From Mixophyes australis (lineage: Eukaryota > Chordata > Amphibia > Anura > Limnodynastidae), in assembly GCA_036250195.1 (NCBI GenBank), contig JAVHZZ010000003.1:20393504-20457503 (forward strand): a stretch of DNA of 64,000 nt, in the 5' to 3' direction. The notes beneath the pieces were generated by a model that made no database searches, was not told the DNA's origin, and worked only from the letters and a program-made list of their open reading frames with translations. A program made the translations under genes and the position numbers. Positions 1 through 10,967 of this stretch are shown in pieces. Position 1 is the stretch's first letter, and each line of letters starts with the position of its first letter.

Positions 1-130
1 TGACTACGTGCATACGCCCCTTCCTCTCCCCGTTCCGTCCATGAAAATGTAGGCTGTAGCAAGTGTTCTTTGTGCCTGAAGGTGAATTGGACGCTGCTCT
101 GATACTGAGCATGCGCAGTGCGAGATTAGT
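1..130. mobile_element. MITE fragment at window edge
   Basis: This stretch resembles the right-hand part of the element at 10124-10861: both have a CATACGCCC block, a TGAATTGGACG block and a GC-rich GAGCATGCGCAG-like block in the same order. The left end lies outside the window, so only a fragment is visible. It is noncoding. Confidence 0.4.
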
Positions 131-700
131 CAATGTGCGCCATATATCGGTATTAACTGTGGAAGTCGAATAATTGGATGAAGTCATTTCAAATTAATAA
201 CCATCAATTTAATTGGCTTTATGAGAAAATATGCGAATAGCACGCTATGGCGTGGAAGTGCCTATTTTTCAATAACACATTCACACATTCATTTGTAAAT
301 AGTTCACCCTAATAAAGTTCCAACACACAGTCTTTTATAATCAAATGTAATAGATTTAATAGTTTAATATAATAATGTTAAAACCACTTTGTTGATATCC
401 ATGGTTCAAAACATAGGAAATATATCATGATTAGTGTCATTCTAATCCACTTTTTACCACCAGACATCCGCTACTATCGGCATATTGTGAAATAAAATGG
501 TATCACGTTTACACAGCCATGTGTTGGCATTCTTTAACAGATAATGTCCAAATTCTTAATAATATTCCAGAAATGCATGATTGGCAAAGGGGTTTTCTTC
601 CCCTATAAATCACATGTTACAATTTAGCTGTCACCCTCTACTGCAATTTCAATTCTTTAACAGTGTAATGTGGTATTTAGGCACAGGAGATGTGTATATA
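131..700. other. AT-rich intergenic DNA, no gene seen
   Basis: About 570 bases of AT-rich sequence with stops in all frames and no recognised repeat boundary. I see no promoter, RNA gene or exon here. Confidence 0.5.
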
Positions 701-1345
701 TCTAATATATATAAGCCTAGCGGCGTGTGTTAGTGTGTGTGTGTGTGTGGAAAAAACTATTTTCTCAGAAAGGGCTCATCCAATTGACCTGAAAGTTGGT
801 ATACTGACATTATTTGACAAAAAAATTATAATAGTGAAGTCAGTTAACTTCCATCATCCCCCCTTCCCCCCGTGGGAGGGGTAGTAAAGGCTAAATTTAC
901 CAGTTGAGGGCTCAAACTCTTGACCGTGTGGGTATTTATTTACCAGAGCCTGTGTTTGGTCATGGACAATTGTATGTCGCATTTTCACGAGTACGGAGAA
1001 GCAGTGATGTGAAAGTGCAGGTTATGAATACTGCCCTTCAAGGAAGACTGATTGAGCACAGCGATAAGGTGTTTAGCAGAAACGTTGTGTATCGAGAGGT
1101 TTTAGAACAGTAAGACGATGGAGATTAAGGATGTGGCGATGAAGATGAAGGATGAGGTGATGGAGAAGAATGATGAGATGGTGACATGGGGACAAAACCA
1201 CATTAAAAAAGGACGCTTACGTCGGGAAGTAACGCTCTTCCCCTGAGGAGGCCTGGCCTAGCCCCAAATGCATGACAAGAACCTTTTTAACACCTTAAGT
1301 AGCTTGATTTGACTAGAATGCATGAGTATCATGCATGGGTTAACT

Positions 1346-1347
<2 letters not shown>
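701..1347 (+). mobile_element. Internally deleted Helitron remnant
   Basis: The segment starts with TC directly after an A, carries the purine-rich AAAAAACTATTTTCTCAG-type subterminal block common at Helitron left ends, encodes a Helitron helicase tail (904-1113), and near its right end has a near-terminal hairpin, ATGCATGA-gta-TCATGCAT (about 1318-1336). A short GGGTTAACTTG tail follows and the next base is T, fitting A|T insertion. Most of the Rep/helicase protein is missing, so this is non-autonomous. The right end reads CTTG instead of the canonical CTRR, so the exact 3' boundary is uncertain. Confidence 0.65.
904..1113 (+). pseudogene. Helitron RepHel helicase C-terminal fragment
   Basis: The 69-residue reading frame matches the last helicase motifs of Helitron Rep-helicase proteins (Pif1-like superfamily 1): a QTLDRVGIYLPEPVFGHGQL block followed by YVAFSRVRR, the motif VI arginine region that contacts ATP in this family. 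The Rep nuclease domain and helicase motifs I to V are absent, and a stop lies in frame just upstream of the apparent methionine, so the start has no meaning. The homology is very clear; the gene is a dead fragment left by internal deletion of the element. Confidence 0.85.
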
Positions 1348-1384
<37 letters not shown>

Positions 1385-1434
1385 GTATACATATACACAC
1401 ACTCTCACACACACACACACACACACACACACAT
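1348..1434. repeat. (TA)n and (CA)n microsatellites
   Basis: A run of alternating T and A is followed by about 16 CA dinucleotides. It lies immediately outside the Helitron 3' hairpin, a position where Helitrons often insert (AT-rich targets). Confidence 0.9.
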
Positions 1435-1559
1435 TATAAAGCTAACTCTGCATGTCACTAGAGCAGAGCTGGTTTGGGTGTAGGGCAGGAGCCATGTGTC
1501 CTGGGCCACCGTCTCATAGGATCCCCTGGAGCGGTGGTGAACGATGCGGCAGTGCGGCA

Positions 1560-1632
1560 GAGGCTCCTGGCTCCCTTAGTGTTGAAGCATTATTATGTCA
1601 CATACGTGTTACTTAAGTGAGCCAGGAGCCTC
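1560..1632. repeat. Inverted repeat with 14-bp perfect arms
   Basis: GAGGCTCCTGGCTC at 1560-1573 is the reverse complement of GAGCCAGGAGCCTC at 1619-1632, with an imperfect extension into the 45-base loop. It may be a short terminal-inverted-repeat element or a hairpin; no TSD was found around it. Confidence 0.6.
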
Positions 1633-1667
1633 TAATACAGTGCAGGAACAGAAGAAACAGGGAAAAT

Positions 1668-1691
1668 AAAATAATAATAATAATAATAATA
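1668..1691. repeat. (AAT)n microsatellite
   Basis: Short trinucleotide run that leads into sequence shared with 4720-4776 (ATGAAACATAAAA and GATATGGATGATATTA blocks), so it is part of a dispersed repeat. Confidence 0.7.
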
Positions 1692-1730
1692 TATGAAACA
1701 TAAAAACTTATATGATATGGATGATATTAA

Positions 1731-2720
1731 AAGGACCACTGTTATTTACAGTAATCAAATGGAAACTATTATTAATTACAATCAAGGGGGCATTTTTATT
1801 AATTACAATCATCAAGGGGGGCACTATTATAAATTATATTCATAAAGAGGGCACTATTATTAATTATACTAATCAAGGGGACTTTTTATTATTACAATCA
1901 TAAAAGGGGAACTATTATTAATTATTTTAATCTGGGGGCATTTTTATCAATTACAATCATCAAGAGGACACTATTGTTAATTATACTCATCAAAAGGGTA
2001 TTTTGTAAATTACAATAATCAATGGGGCACTGTTATTAATTATACTCATCAAGAGGGCATTTTTATTAATTGCACTAATCAAGGGGACACTATTATTAAT
2101 TATATTCATCAAAGGGGCCTTTTTATTAATTACAATCATCAGAGGTCAATTTTTATGGACTTGTGGACTGTCTGTCTGTTACAGGATTTACTGTGCATTG
2201 TTCACTGTTCTTTTTCTATTTACATATTTATAAGCGCTCTATGTAAAGTTGTGTGTAGATACCCACACAGTAATAACATACAATGTAGGGACCCAAGCAT
2301 TAGCGCCTATGTTAAGTGTTATTCTTGCACATTATATATTTATGGATGTGTTGGTGACATCCTAGACACACTTTTGAGGCTGCTTCTGCGAGTAGCGCTC
2401 TACCTGTGACCCTATTGTTTAGTGTCCACAATCATCAGAGGGACATTATTACTAATTATGCTCATCAAAGTGACACTATTATTAATTATACTAATCATGG
2501 GGGCATTTTTATTAATTACAATCATCAAGGGGGGCACTATTATTAATTATACTCATCAAGGGGGCATTTTTATTAATTACAATCACCAAGGACCCACTAT
2601 TATTAATTATACTCATCAAGGGGACACTACTATTAGTTACAGTAGGGGCATCAAAGGGGCATTTTTATTAATTAAGATCAGCAACAGGACACTATTAAGA
2701 TCATAAAGGGGCACTATTAT
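1731..2720. repeat. ~31-bp AT-rich minisatellite, split in two
   Basis: Two alternating unit types, one with CACTATTATTAATTATACTC and one with CATTTTTATTAATTACAATC, each followed by ATCAAGGGGG, repeat from 1731 to about 2154 and again from about 2421 to 2720. The G-runs separate AT-rich blocks every 30-31 bases. The array is interrupted by about 265 bases of unrelated sequence. Short ORFs across it come from the repeat and are not genes. Confidence 0.85.
2155..2420. other. Unrelated insert within the minisatellite
   Basis: This segment has none of the 31-bp unit. It includes an 84-codon frame rich in Leu, Cys and Ile that I do not recognise and do not call. It may be an insertion or the original sequence around which two arrays grew. 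Confidence 0.4.
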
Positions 2721-2749
2721 GTATTTGGATCATCAGTGGGACCTAATCG

Positions 2750-3400
2750 CAGAGCCGTGACTAGGCAGGTGCGGGCGGTGCCGTCGCCCAGGGCGCAAGC
2801 CCAAGGGGCGCAGCAGCCGCCCGCTACCTGCCTCTGTACCTTCAGCCCTTAACTTCCGCAGCGGAACGCATATGCGCTCCACTGCGGGAGTTAAGAGCTG
2901 AAGAATCTCTCTCTCTCTCTCTCTCATCTCACTAAATGCAACAAAAGTTATACACATGTTAAACTAAATATTGTTTGCAAATAATAAATTAGTGGACAAA
3001 AAATTGCAACCAGGACTCCATCACTTCTGAAGTGGTGACAGTTCAGGTAGTGTCAGCAATAACTAATATCAGGGATGGATAAGACAAGGTTACATATTAT
3101 CTGCCATTTCCCCAGTGAAGAGATGTAAATCAGTGATACTGACAGCAGATACTAGCTGGAGGTGAATGAGGCGGTGGTCTCCTGTGAGACCCCTTGTACC
3201 TCACCTTACAGAGGGGCTTCTTCTTCTCCTCCGTGCTTTTGTGCTCATGTTTGGGGTCCGCAGACATGTAACAGAATTATTTCAGTTAAGTGCTAGCCAC
3301 ACCCCCACATTAGGCTGGCCACACCCACTTGGCAAATGTCACTCCCACTTAGATGGGGGTCGCCGGTGCCAGGGCACTAAAATGTCTAGTTACGGCACTG
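2750..3400. mobile_element. Non-autonomous hAT element, perfect 8-bp TSD
   Basis: The ends CAGAGCCGTGACTAG and (reverse complement of the right end) CAGTGCCGTAACTAG form terminal inverted repeats with the CAG start and GCCG core typical of hAT transposons. The flanks carry an exact 8-bp duplication, CCTAATCG, at 2742-2749 and 3401-3408, the TSD length of the hAT superfamily. The 651-bp interior is noncoding and includes a (CT)n tract near 2909-2925 and GC-rich sequence. The intact TSD suggests no rearrangement since insertion. Confidence 0.88.
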
Positions 3401-3408
3401 CCTAATCG

Positions 3409-4227
3409 TGCAGAATATTCAGGACCATGTGATATGTCAGATGTGGGTTAGTAATGAATTCTCTCCCTGAATGATAGCGCTATTCTCTCAACTTTAGACC
3501 ATTGGGCACAGAAGCAACAAGTAATTATTACATTAATATATATGACATTTGTCTTCTTCTCTGGATGTAATCACTGCAGCTGCTGTGGGTCTTATATTGT
3601 CTTACCCAGCAAAGACCAAGGAATAATTAATGTCACTAATATATTTTCTACTGCTGAAACTTGTCTTACAAATATTAACTCCGCTTTATCTTCTCATGCT
3701 ATAAAACCTAGTGAGGGAGCTGGAGGTATAGTTATCTGACCAGGGAAGAGACCCACAGAAGTGGATTTGTCCCAGAAGATGCCATGCAGTAGACCTCATT
3801 CATTCGAACAACCTGGATCCTTCATCGTTCAGGGGGAGATGTCCCGTTAGACCTCTACACCAAAATAATATTTAAGTCACAGTAAGGTTCATTTACAAAC
3901 CACGCTGCTTCTTTATCTCCACAAATGTGCCAGTTTGTGCGCCAAGCACGATTCAAGGTTGATGACCATTCTCCGGTCCTTGGAACTGACCACGTAAAAC
4001 TTAATCTGCACCAAGTTTTCTGGGTTTACCGGACCACCTGAATATGCTGACGATGAAAATAATGAAAATGTCACTTTTACATGAGGACCACCCTCCCTTA
4101 AATTCGACTTTGTTTTTCCTAAAATACTGCTCCCTTCATTTATGTCTTAATCACTTTACGATTCGATGGATTAACCCCTTCGTGAACAGATCAAGCTGCC
4201 CGTTCTGTAGTTTACCCATAAGGCAGA
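3409..4227. other. Intergenic, no gene recognised
   Basis: Unique-looking sequence. The 65-codon frame at 3542-3739 is not a family I know. A CCTGGATCCTTCATCGT block near 3815 recurs near 4677, hinting at an old dispersed repeat. I see no splice-flanked exon that I would defend. Confidence 0.4.
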
Positions 4228-4577
4228 GGGCAGCACGGTGGCTCAGTGTTTAGCACTTCTGCCTCACAGCACTGGGGTCATGAGTTCAATTCCCAACCAT
4301 GGCCTTATCTGTGTGGAGTTTGTATGTTTTCCCCGTGTTTGCGTGGGTTTCCTCCGGGTGCTCCGGTTTCCTCCCACACTCAAAAAAACCCCCATACTAG
4401 TAGGTTAATTGGCTGCTATCAAATTGACCCTAGTCTGGCTTTATGTCTGTGTGTGTATGTGTGTTAGGAAATTTAGACTGTAAGCTCCAATGGGGCAGGG
4501 ACTGATGTGAATGAGTTCTCTGTACAGCGCTGCGGAATCAGTGGTGCTATATAAATAGATGATGATGATGATGATGA
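4228..4577 (+). mobile_element. tRNA-derived SINE, V-SINE-like
   Basis: The head has an RNA polymerase III A box (GGTGGCTCAGTG, near 4236) and a B box (GAGTTCAATTCCC, near 4282) from a tRNA ancestor. The middle carries the conserved V-SINE/DANA core (TTTCCTCCGGGTGCTCCGG). The tail has GCTATATAAATAG then (GATGAT)n, the repeat-tailed 3' end copied from a partner LINE. Two full relatives lie at 20688-21022 (minus) and 60347-60677 (plus). Noncoding and mobilised in trans by LINE machinery, according to family knowledge. Confidence 0.88.
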
Positions 4578-5590
4578 AAGGTACCCTTTTTTATCTCTTT
4601 ATAGTGTTGTTGCTTTTCCATAAGCACTAGACTGACTCCCCCAAGATTCTTTTGACTTGCGACCGTTTCCGTGGAATCCTGGATCCTTCATCGTCCCCAA
4701 GCAAAATAAATGAAAACAAAAAAGTAATAATAATATATGAAACATAAAAGCTTACATGATATGGATGATATTAAACACGTTAATAAATAAATTATTAATG
4801 CCTATTTTTTAACTGGGTAATGGGAGGGAAGAGCATTGATATTTAGTTGGAGATTGGTGAGCTTATTGTAAGTGAGCACTTTCTTCCAGGTTCAGTCTGT
4901 TTCCTTTGTTTTAATAAATATTTACGTGGTGAAAACCAGCTTCCACCATGTACAAACTTGGGAATGTAAGAAGAAGTCTCTCGATGACGGTAAAATGTCA
5001 AAAGTTTACTGTAAGATATGAAACGAAAATTAACCCTCAAAGAAGAACACTTCCAGATGTAACATTAGTCACAGCAGACAAACTGATTTCTTATACAATT
5101 GTCAACTTTCAACCCCAAAAGTTTGAGCAACCACTGTTCGACCCTCTGGATTGTCTTATCGACCACGGGGGGTCGATATTGACCATTTGGGGGTTCAGGG
5201 GTCAGACTACTATACAGCTTCTGCAGATGGGTACATTATATAGGGGTAGTGATAGAAAGTCAAATATTAGGGTGCTGCATAATTTAGGACAATTTGGGGT
5301 GACCTTTACTCTATGTAACATTCATGAATTTTGTATGAGTGCGTGAGACATGCCAAGTGTTTAAGCATCAGACATGCCGAGCATGATTTTATTTAGCTGA
5401 TGAGGGGATTATGCAAGAGAATAATTTGTTGCTTTTTTAAAAATATTTATTAGTTCTAGTTTTATCTAAGCTGCTATTCGGTGCAGAGGACAATGAAATA
5501 ATAGTGTTAGTGTCAGGGTCATCTGATCTGGATCTCCCCTAAAGGGAATTCCCCACATAGGATGGAATTCCAATGATGTCACCAGGTAAG
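4578..5590. other. Intergenic, no gene recognised
   Basis: Bases 4720-4776 repeat the block at 1675-1735. A 132-codon open frame at 4948-5346 has no family signature that I recognise and ordinary AT-rich composition; I treat it as chance. A short GGGGTCGATATTGACCA palindromic patch lies near 5168. Confidence 0.4.
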
Positions 5591-5628
5591 CACTAAATAC
5601 TTGGAGGCAAACCTCCAAGTATTTAGTG
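5591..5628. repeat. Perfect 17-bp inverted repeat, 4-base loop
   Basis: CACTAAATACTTGGAGG (5591-5607), loop CAAA, and its exact reverse complement (5612-5628). It would form a strong hairpin in single strands or RNA. It is shorter than a typical miRNA precursor, and no flanking pairing is evident. Confidence 0.85.
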
Positions 5629-6092
5629 ATGGGTTCACTCCTATTCCCTGGGTGAGAGCAGGCTGCGATCATTACCTCCAACATGGGGACGTAGCTTAAA
5701 AAAAAACAAAGAAATAATATTTGTGGCATTAGAAATATAAATAAAATATAGCAAACAATAATATAAATTATAAAAAATGTCTGCTGCTTATCTGCAATAC
5801 CAAAATGCAAAACAATCAGTCAAGAAAAAGCAGCACCAAATATAACAATGGTTATTAAAACTCCTCTAAATCATAGCAAAATGATATGTGAAAGAAGTAA
5901 GTCTGATATACTGCACTTTATTGAAAAAACAAACTAATGTGTGTGTATTGTCAAAGTTGTATAATTGGATGAAAGAAAGTATATTGATTAATATCGTTTT
6001 ACCGTGGGATTGCAATCAGTACGCAACATGTTACGTGTTATGGCGCAATTGCGCGATAAGTCAGGCACGCATACACTCGCACTTACACATTC

Positions 6093-6134
<42 letters not shown>

Positions 6135-6374
6135 TATTTATAATGGTTCCACTCCACAGTTGTTTATGAGCAGATGTTATTTGGTTTACAGTTATATATT
6201 ATAAGATTATATGTACAACTTAGTGATATTTAATGTTCAGGTTCACGGGAAGCATGTCATGTTTGGTATCATTCTAATCCCCTATTTATCCGCAGTTGTC
6301 CAATTAATTCGCCGAAAGGATCACACATTCCGTGCGCTAGTATAATGATAGGGAATAAATGATTAGAATGATAT
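5629..6374. other. Intergenic with TA microsatellite
   Basis: AT-rich sequence; a (TA)n run occupies about 6092-6132. No gene or mobile-element boundary seen apart from the LTR that follows. Confidence 0.5.
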
Positions 6375-6802
6375 TGTCTGTGTAATGCTAATAGACCAGT
6401 CTGAACCAGTTCTTGGCGGGAAAACTAAGTATGTATCATCTGGAGAGCTGACCCCCACCTTGGAATGCTGACCCCCACCCTTGGAGGGGTTTGTTTGAAC
6501 TGACCTATGGACTGCATTACACTGGACCTTCCTGAAGCCTGAAACTTGCCAAGTCACCTGTATTGTCTTCACTGTATCACTAAATGTATATAAACAGCTC
6601 CCTGGAATCAACTAAGCAGTCACACTGACCACAGTTTTCAGGACTGAAGGAATGTGCTGAGCACAGCGGGCGCAGCGTATGTATGTATGTATGTATGTAT
6701 GTATCATGTATCGGCTGTACTGTACTTATTTATTGAACTGCTAAACTTTTGCTTTTGCTAAATAAACTGCTTGTGCTTTGAAACCACACAAATCGCATAG
6801 AC
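6375..6802 (+). mobile_element. LTR-like element (probable solo LTR)
   Basis: The segment begins TGTCT and ends AGACA, the TG...CA form of an LTR with short terminal inverted repeats. It has a TATA box (GTATATAAA, 6586-6594) followed by a poly(A) signal (AATAAA, 6761-6766) about 170 bases downstream, the promoter-to-polyadenylation order expected of U3-R-U5. A (GTAT)n run lies at about 6679-6705. No matching TSD is visible and no internal retroelement genes adjoin it, so it may be an old solo LTR of an endogenous retrovirus or other LTR element. Confidence 0.5.
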
Positions 6803-7296
6803 AATTCTTATTGGAAAATTATGAAATTACTTTAATAGTATATATATATATATATAGTTTAAATATCATGTTAATAGGACAGAACCTAGCTATAAATCAC
6901 ATAAGTACAATACACAGATCACATGGGATATCACATATTACACGGTGACAGTCAAAATTGCGATTGAGGTGATGTCGGCACTTAACCTGCAGACATAAAA
7001 ATGTTGGCAGCTAAATGCCGACACGCACATTATGCAGAAAGCTTTACAATGTCGTCAATGTGACTGTCGCCATTGACAATGTCAATGTACAATGTTGCCA
7101 AATAATACAATGTACAAATAAATACCATACAAATGACATGAAAGAGAAGGTAAAGATGGCCTTAACCAAATGAGCTTACAATCTAAGACTTTTGGAGAAC
7201 ATTTGTAACACAAGGTAGCGGGTAGCGTGGCTGGTGGAAAGTGAGAGCGCCGACTGTAAGCGAGAAGTGTTATCAGCCAATAATAATAAAGCAGCC
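6803..7296. other. Intergenic with LINE-tail-like patch
   Basis: A (TA)n run is at about 6838-6857. The block around 7165-7180 (GAGCTTACAATCTAA) matches the tail motif of the repeat at 47964-48700, so part of 7070-7210 is probably a degraded LINE 3' end. No gene seen. Confidence 0.4.
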
Positions 7297-8565
7297 TGTC
7301 ACGGGCACTAGGAGTCTTTGCCCAGGATATCACCAGATGATGATCTTACCAGAGTAGTGTGGGTTACACAGTGGTCCTCTGGTGGCAGGGTGACTAGCGG
7401 AACATATGACTCAGCAGATGGTGAGAGGATGCAAATAGAAAAGTCAATGACTAGCAGCAATCTGGTTAATGATTAGGTAGATATGAACACGAGGATCTTG
7501 ATGGACGTGAAGAAGTGCAGGAAGGTAACAGGGAAGTCAGTGGTCTGCGTATAGCAAGTTGTACCACTGCTTATGGTGAGAGGACTTGTCCAGGTGCAGG
7601 TAGGTAGCGGGGAAGTCAGTGGTCTGCGTATAGCAAGTTGTACCAATGCTTAATAGGTGAGGATGTGTACAGGTGTTGAAGAGTGGAAACATAGAATGTA
7701 GACACTGAGAGCACAAGGAACTTGATCCCAAACAATATGCACAAGTCTATGTTGGTGTGGCAGGCGCTGCTTGACAGAGACGAATTCACTACTGGAATCC
7801 AGGCTAATAGCAGAAGGTGAATTAGCATATGTATCTCACGACTGAACAAAGAGGTAAACCTCCCAGCAGATATGCGGAGTAATAACACAGTCTCGGGGAG
7901 ATAGAGGATTCCGTGGGTGAGTGGAGAACAGTCCAAGCGGATATGCAGTAAACGAATACAGTCAATAGTTGAGCAGGCTGTCCACGAGAGGATACAGGAA
8001 CAGCTGAGCGGCTGCACGCCAGCACGAGTAAAGAAACCACAGGTGAGTGGTAGCGGTAATCAGGGTCCGGGTCAGCACACAGGCAGAGAACTTGACACGG
8101 GTAGAACAACGATGAGCAATGCAGGAATCACTGGAGATAGCGAACACGAGTAGAACACTGGAGGTAATAGCGGACTGGAAGCCGCAGATGATTAGAGCAG
8201 GAATCAGCAGGGAACTGAACACATAGTAGAACACAGGAGACTTGAAGCGGTCTGGAAACCGGCAATGAGTTGAGCAGGAATCAGCAGGAAGCTGAAGACA
8301 CGGAGAAGTACACAGGAACACCTTCAGAGACTCACAGGGAATGAGACTCCAAGATCAGGAAACGAGGTAATGAACACAGGTGCTTTAAATAGGGAGCGTT
8401 GCCTGATCAACCAATTAACTAAAAGCAAAGGTCAGAAGAGTTCTTAGGAACTGCGCATGCGCAGACCATCAGGATGGCGGGCGGCCACGGTTCAGGATAG
8501 GTGCTGGCAGGAATACTGGAGAGCCACGCACCAGTGAAGAGGCACTCACGGTCCGGTGAGTGACA
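7297..8565 (-). mobile_element. LTR-type element, family 1 copy A, TSD CAGCC
   Basis: Boundaries are TGTCACGGGC on the left and GAGTGACA on the right, flanked by an exact 5-bp TSD, CAGCC, at 7292-7296 and 8566-8570. It is the reverse-complement relative of 14134-16138: both share the terminal CGGTGAGTGACA block, the GTGTTCCTGTG region, internal CAGTGGTCTGCGTATAGCAA repeats and a TATTTAAAG-like box (minus strand, near 8391). TG...CA ends plus a 5-bp TSD indicate an LTR retrotransposon solo LTR (a Ty3/Gypsy-like group is possible). No coding region is present; ORFs across it are accidental. Confidence 0.72.
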
Positions 8566-8570
8566 CAGCC

Positions 8571-9646
8571 ATTGGTGACCGGCAGTTCTGTGCGGCTATT
8601 GGCTGTGTGGTACAGTTGCAATGAGGAGAGAGTGGAAGGTGGACACAGGAAACATGGTCAACCTACTTGACAAACGTCGACAGTCAGCAGAGGCTGGCAG
8701 CCTTGCCAACTTTCCACCATTTATCTACGCTGAACCTTGATAAATACCAGCCAAAGAACAGGTCAACACATCCTTCCCTATCTGTGTTGAGAACAACAAC
8801 ATTTAGAGACCAAGCTCCCCATTCAAAGGATTAGTAACAGAGCTTCCATGAACGTATCCAATGACCATGGCACTGACGCACAATGCAGCACAGAATTCAA
8901 TAAAGGAAAGTGATGGAGGGAATCCCCAATAGAGCGATCAGTCAGCAATTCAATAACCCAATAGATATCCACCCAAGACGATGTTGTAAATCAGATACAA
9001 ATGTAATTGCCCAATGATGGGAGCAGCAATAATGACCACTCTCGTTAGGTAGTACGAGCTTGACGCGTTTCTCCGCACTTGTTTTGTTTAGGGGCATATA
9101 GTGCAACTTGGGTGGCAGATGTATATAAATTGCTGCTAAAGTCCATAAGTATTATCCAATCAAACTGCAAAGCACATTGTTATATTTGAAAATAAATTAA
9201 ACAGATCTATCAGAAGCCAGGACATCCCGAGTATTTGATTTCTTCTCAATAATATGTCTCTATCCAACCTAAGAGAATCAACATAAGCTGGCTGTAGAAG
9301 ATTGATGGGATATTTATCAAAGGATTCTAAGGGGAAACAATTTCTCCTAATTCTATGTAATTGCGATGACTTTTACAGCACTCCCCACAATCTACTCTCT
9401 TTTTATAGGTGTCAGTATAAATAGTATCTCCAAATCATTAATAATGGTCTTATGATAAGGTGAGATTGTGTTTATTGTTATTCAGGTGTAAAATTAATTC
9501 AGCTATAGAGTTGGTGTTACCCAACCATATAATGAATAGATTGTTTCTAAATCAATGGGAGAATGAGGGGACCTTTATTGTCTCAAGGCTTTAAGGGCAA
9601 AATACCGTTTCCTACAAACAATTCCGAAATAACGATTTAATTCAAA
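8571..9646. other. Intergenic, no gene recognised
   Basis: About 1.1 kb without a supported gene or clear repeat boundary. A GACGCGTTTCTCC block near 9063 resembles motifs I associate with retroelement 3' regions in amphibians, but no flanking reverse-transcriptase homology could be read. Confidence 0.35.
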
Positions 9647-9880
9647 GGGGCGTATTCAATTGTTTGCCGTGACTGCCGAAAAACGAGCGCGTTAAAACTA
9701 TGACCGTTTATACAGTAATTACTCGCTCAATTTCAGCTCGCAGCTCCCTGAGCAGCGAGCTGAAATTGAGCGAGTAATTTACCGTATGAACGGTAATTAC
9801 GCGCAATATTACTGTATAAACGGTAATCGTTTTCGAGCGCTCGTTTTTTGGCGGTCACGGCAAACAATTGAATACGCCCC
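9647..9880. mobile_element. Foldback MITE, 234 bp
   Basis: The two ends are near-perfect inverted copies: GGGGCGTATTCAATTG at the left and CAATTGAATACGCCCC at the right, continuing inward through GTTTGCCGTGAC and a GAGCGC block. The centre is also palindromic, with GAGCTGAAATTGAGCGAGTAA mirrored on both sides of 9745-9755. The whole element could fold into one long hairpin, a MITE/foldback structure. No exact TSD could be assigned. Confidence 0.82.
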
Positions 9881-10123
9881 ACAAAGTAAAAGAAATTTGG
9901 TTTGGTGGATGGCACTTAATTGAGGACCGACATCAAGGGATGACGTTGTGATCTATATTGTGAGAAGTTCTGCACCCTCCTCTACATCCTCACTGTCTGC
10001 GTCCATTCATTTTTTTGGGGTACCTATATATAGAGGATTTCATCTGTTGGGATGTTATAGAGGGTCCAGAGACTGATGATTGACACTGTTGTCTAAAAAT
10101 GTTTTAAAGCAACTAGAGTCCTT

Positions 10124-10861
10124 GGGCCTGATTCATTAAGGCGCGCAAAATGAACGTATTGTGCGTTTTTTTTAAAAAAAACGCATATAAATCGGTTATA
10201 CGCACATTTGTAATAAACAGGAAGCGGATGTGAAGATACGTCTGATGATGAGTGCGGGTCTAGGTCCGTTCTGCTCTAACAGACACAATGTACTGCAGGA
10301 TACCTCCAATACGTATGCGGAATATCAAATCCCAGTAAAACGCACAGAAAAAAAAATCAATTAACATAACCTGTTCATAGTATAGTCATTGATGACAAAA
10401 CATTAAAAAGTTAAAAAAGGTTTTTTCCAATTTTTTTTCTCCATAATATACATTTATGTTATTAATGTCTACTGTATATAAACTACATATTTATGGTTGC
10501 TCCTGATTGCAAACACATGTTCTAGCATGTATACACAGCCGTCATCACTAGTCATCAGCACTTACACCTGTCCTGTAGCTGGTGTAAGTGATACGACAGA
10601 AAATCGCGTACCTGAGAGATGCCCAAAGCTTGAATCAGACGCTGCTCCGTGCGCTCAGCTTGGCACGCTCTTGCTGTACACTGACTACGCGCATACGCCC
10701 AGTCCCCTCTCCGATCCACCAATGAAATCATTGGTTGTAGTAAGGGTCCATTGGTCTCGAAGATGAATTGGACGTTGCTGCTTTCTTTGGCGTACGACCC
10801 GGTTCTGGGCGTGCTCAGAGCGGCACGTATCGACATTTTCGTGCCTTAGTGATTCAGGGTC
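10124..10861. mobile_element. MITE with GGGCCTGATTCATTAAGG termini
   Basis: The left end GGGCCTGATTCATTAAGGC pairs with the right end, which in reverse complement reads GACCCTGAATCACTAAGGC (15 of 19 match). Interior landmarks GCAGGATACCTCC and CATACGCCC recur in copies at 36079-36432, about 54917-55195, 55716-55810 and 1-130. The termini resemble Harbinger-type MITEs of frogs. It is noncoding; small ORFs inside it are incidental. Confidence 0.75.
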
Positions 10862-10967
10862 TAGCGCCCCAAAATTTGGCAGAATATTTCTTGTAGGATA
10901 TAGATCCCACCTGAACCTCCTTATATTGGATTGGTGGTATAGATATCTCCCTAAGGCACTCAGTAGG

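Noticed and set aside
4228..4300. A functional tRNA gene
   Set aside because: A and B boxes are present but no cloverleaf with a proper anticodon and acceptor stem forms, and the segment is the head of a SINE present in three copies.
4948..5346. 132-codon ORF as a possible gene
   Set aside because: No recognisable domain, AT-rich neutral-looking codon use, no promoter or splice context; the length is possible by chance in 64 kb.
6375..6802. A TSD for the LTR-like element
   Set aside because: Four- and five-base flanks (ATAT/ATTC, GATAT/ATTCT) do not match, so I kept the call but lowered confidence.
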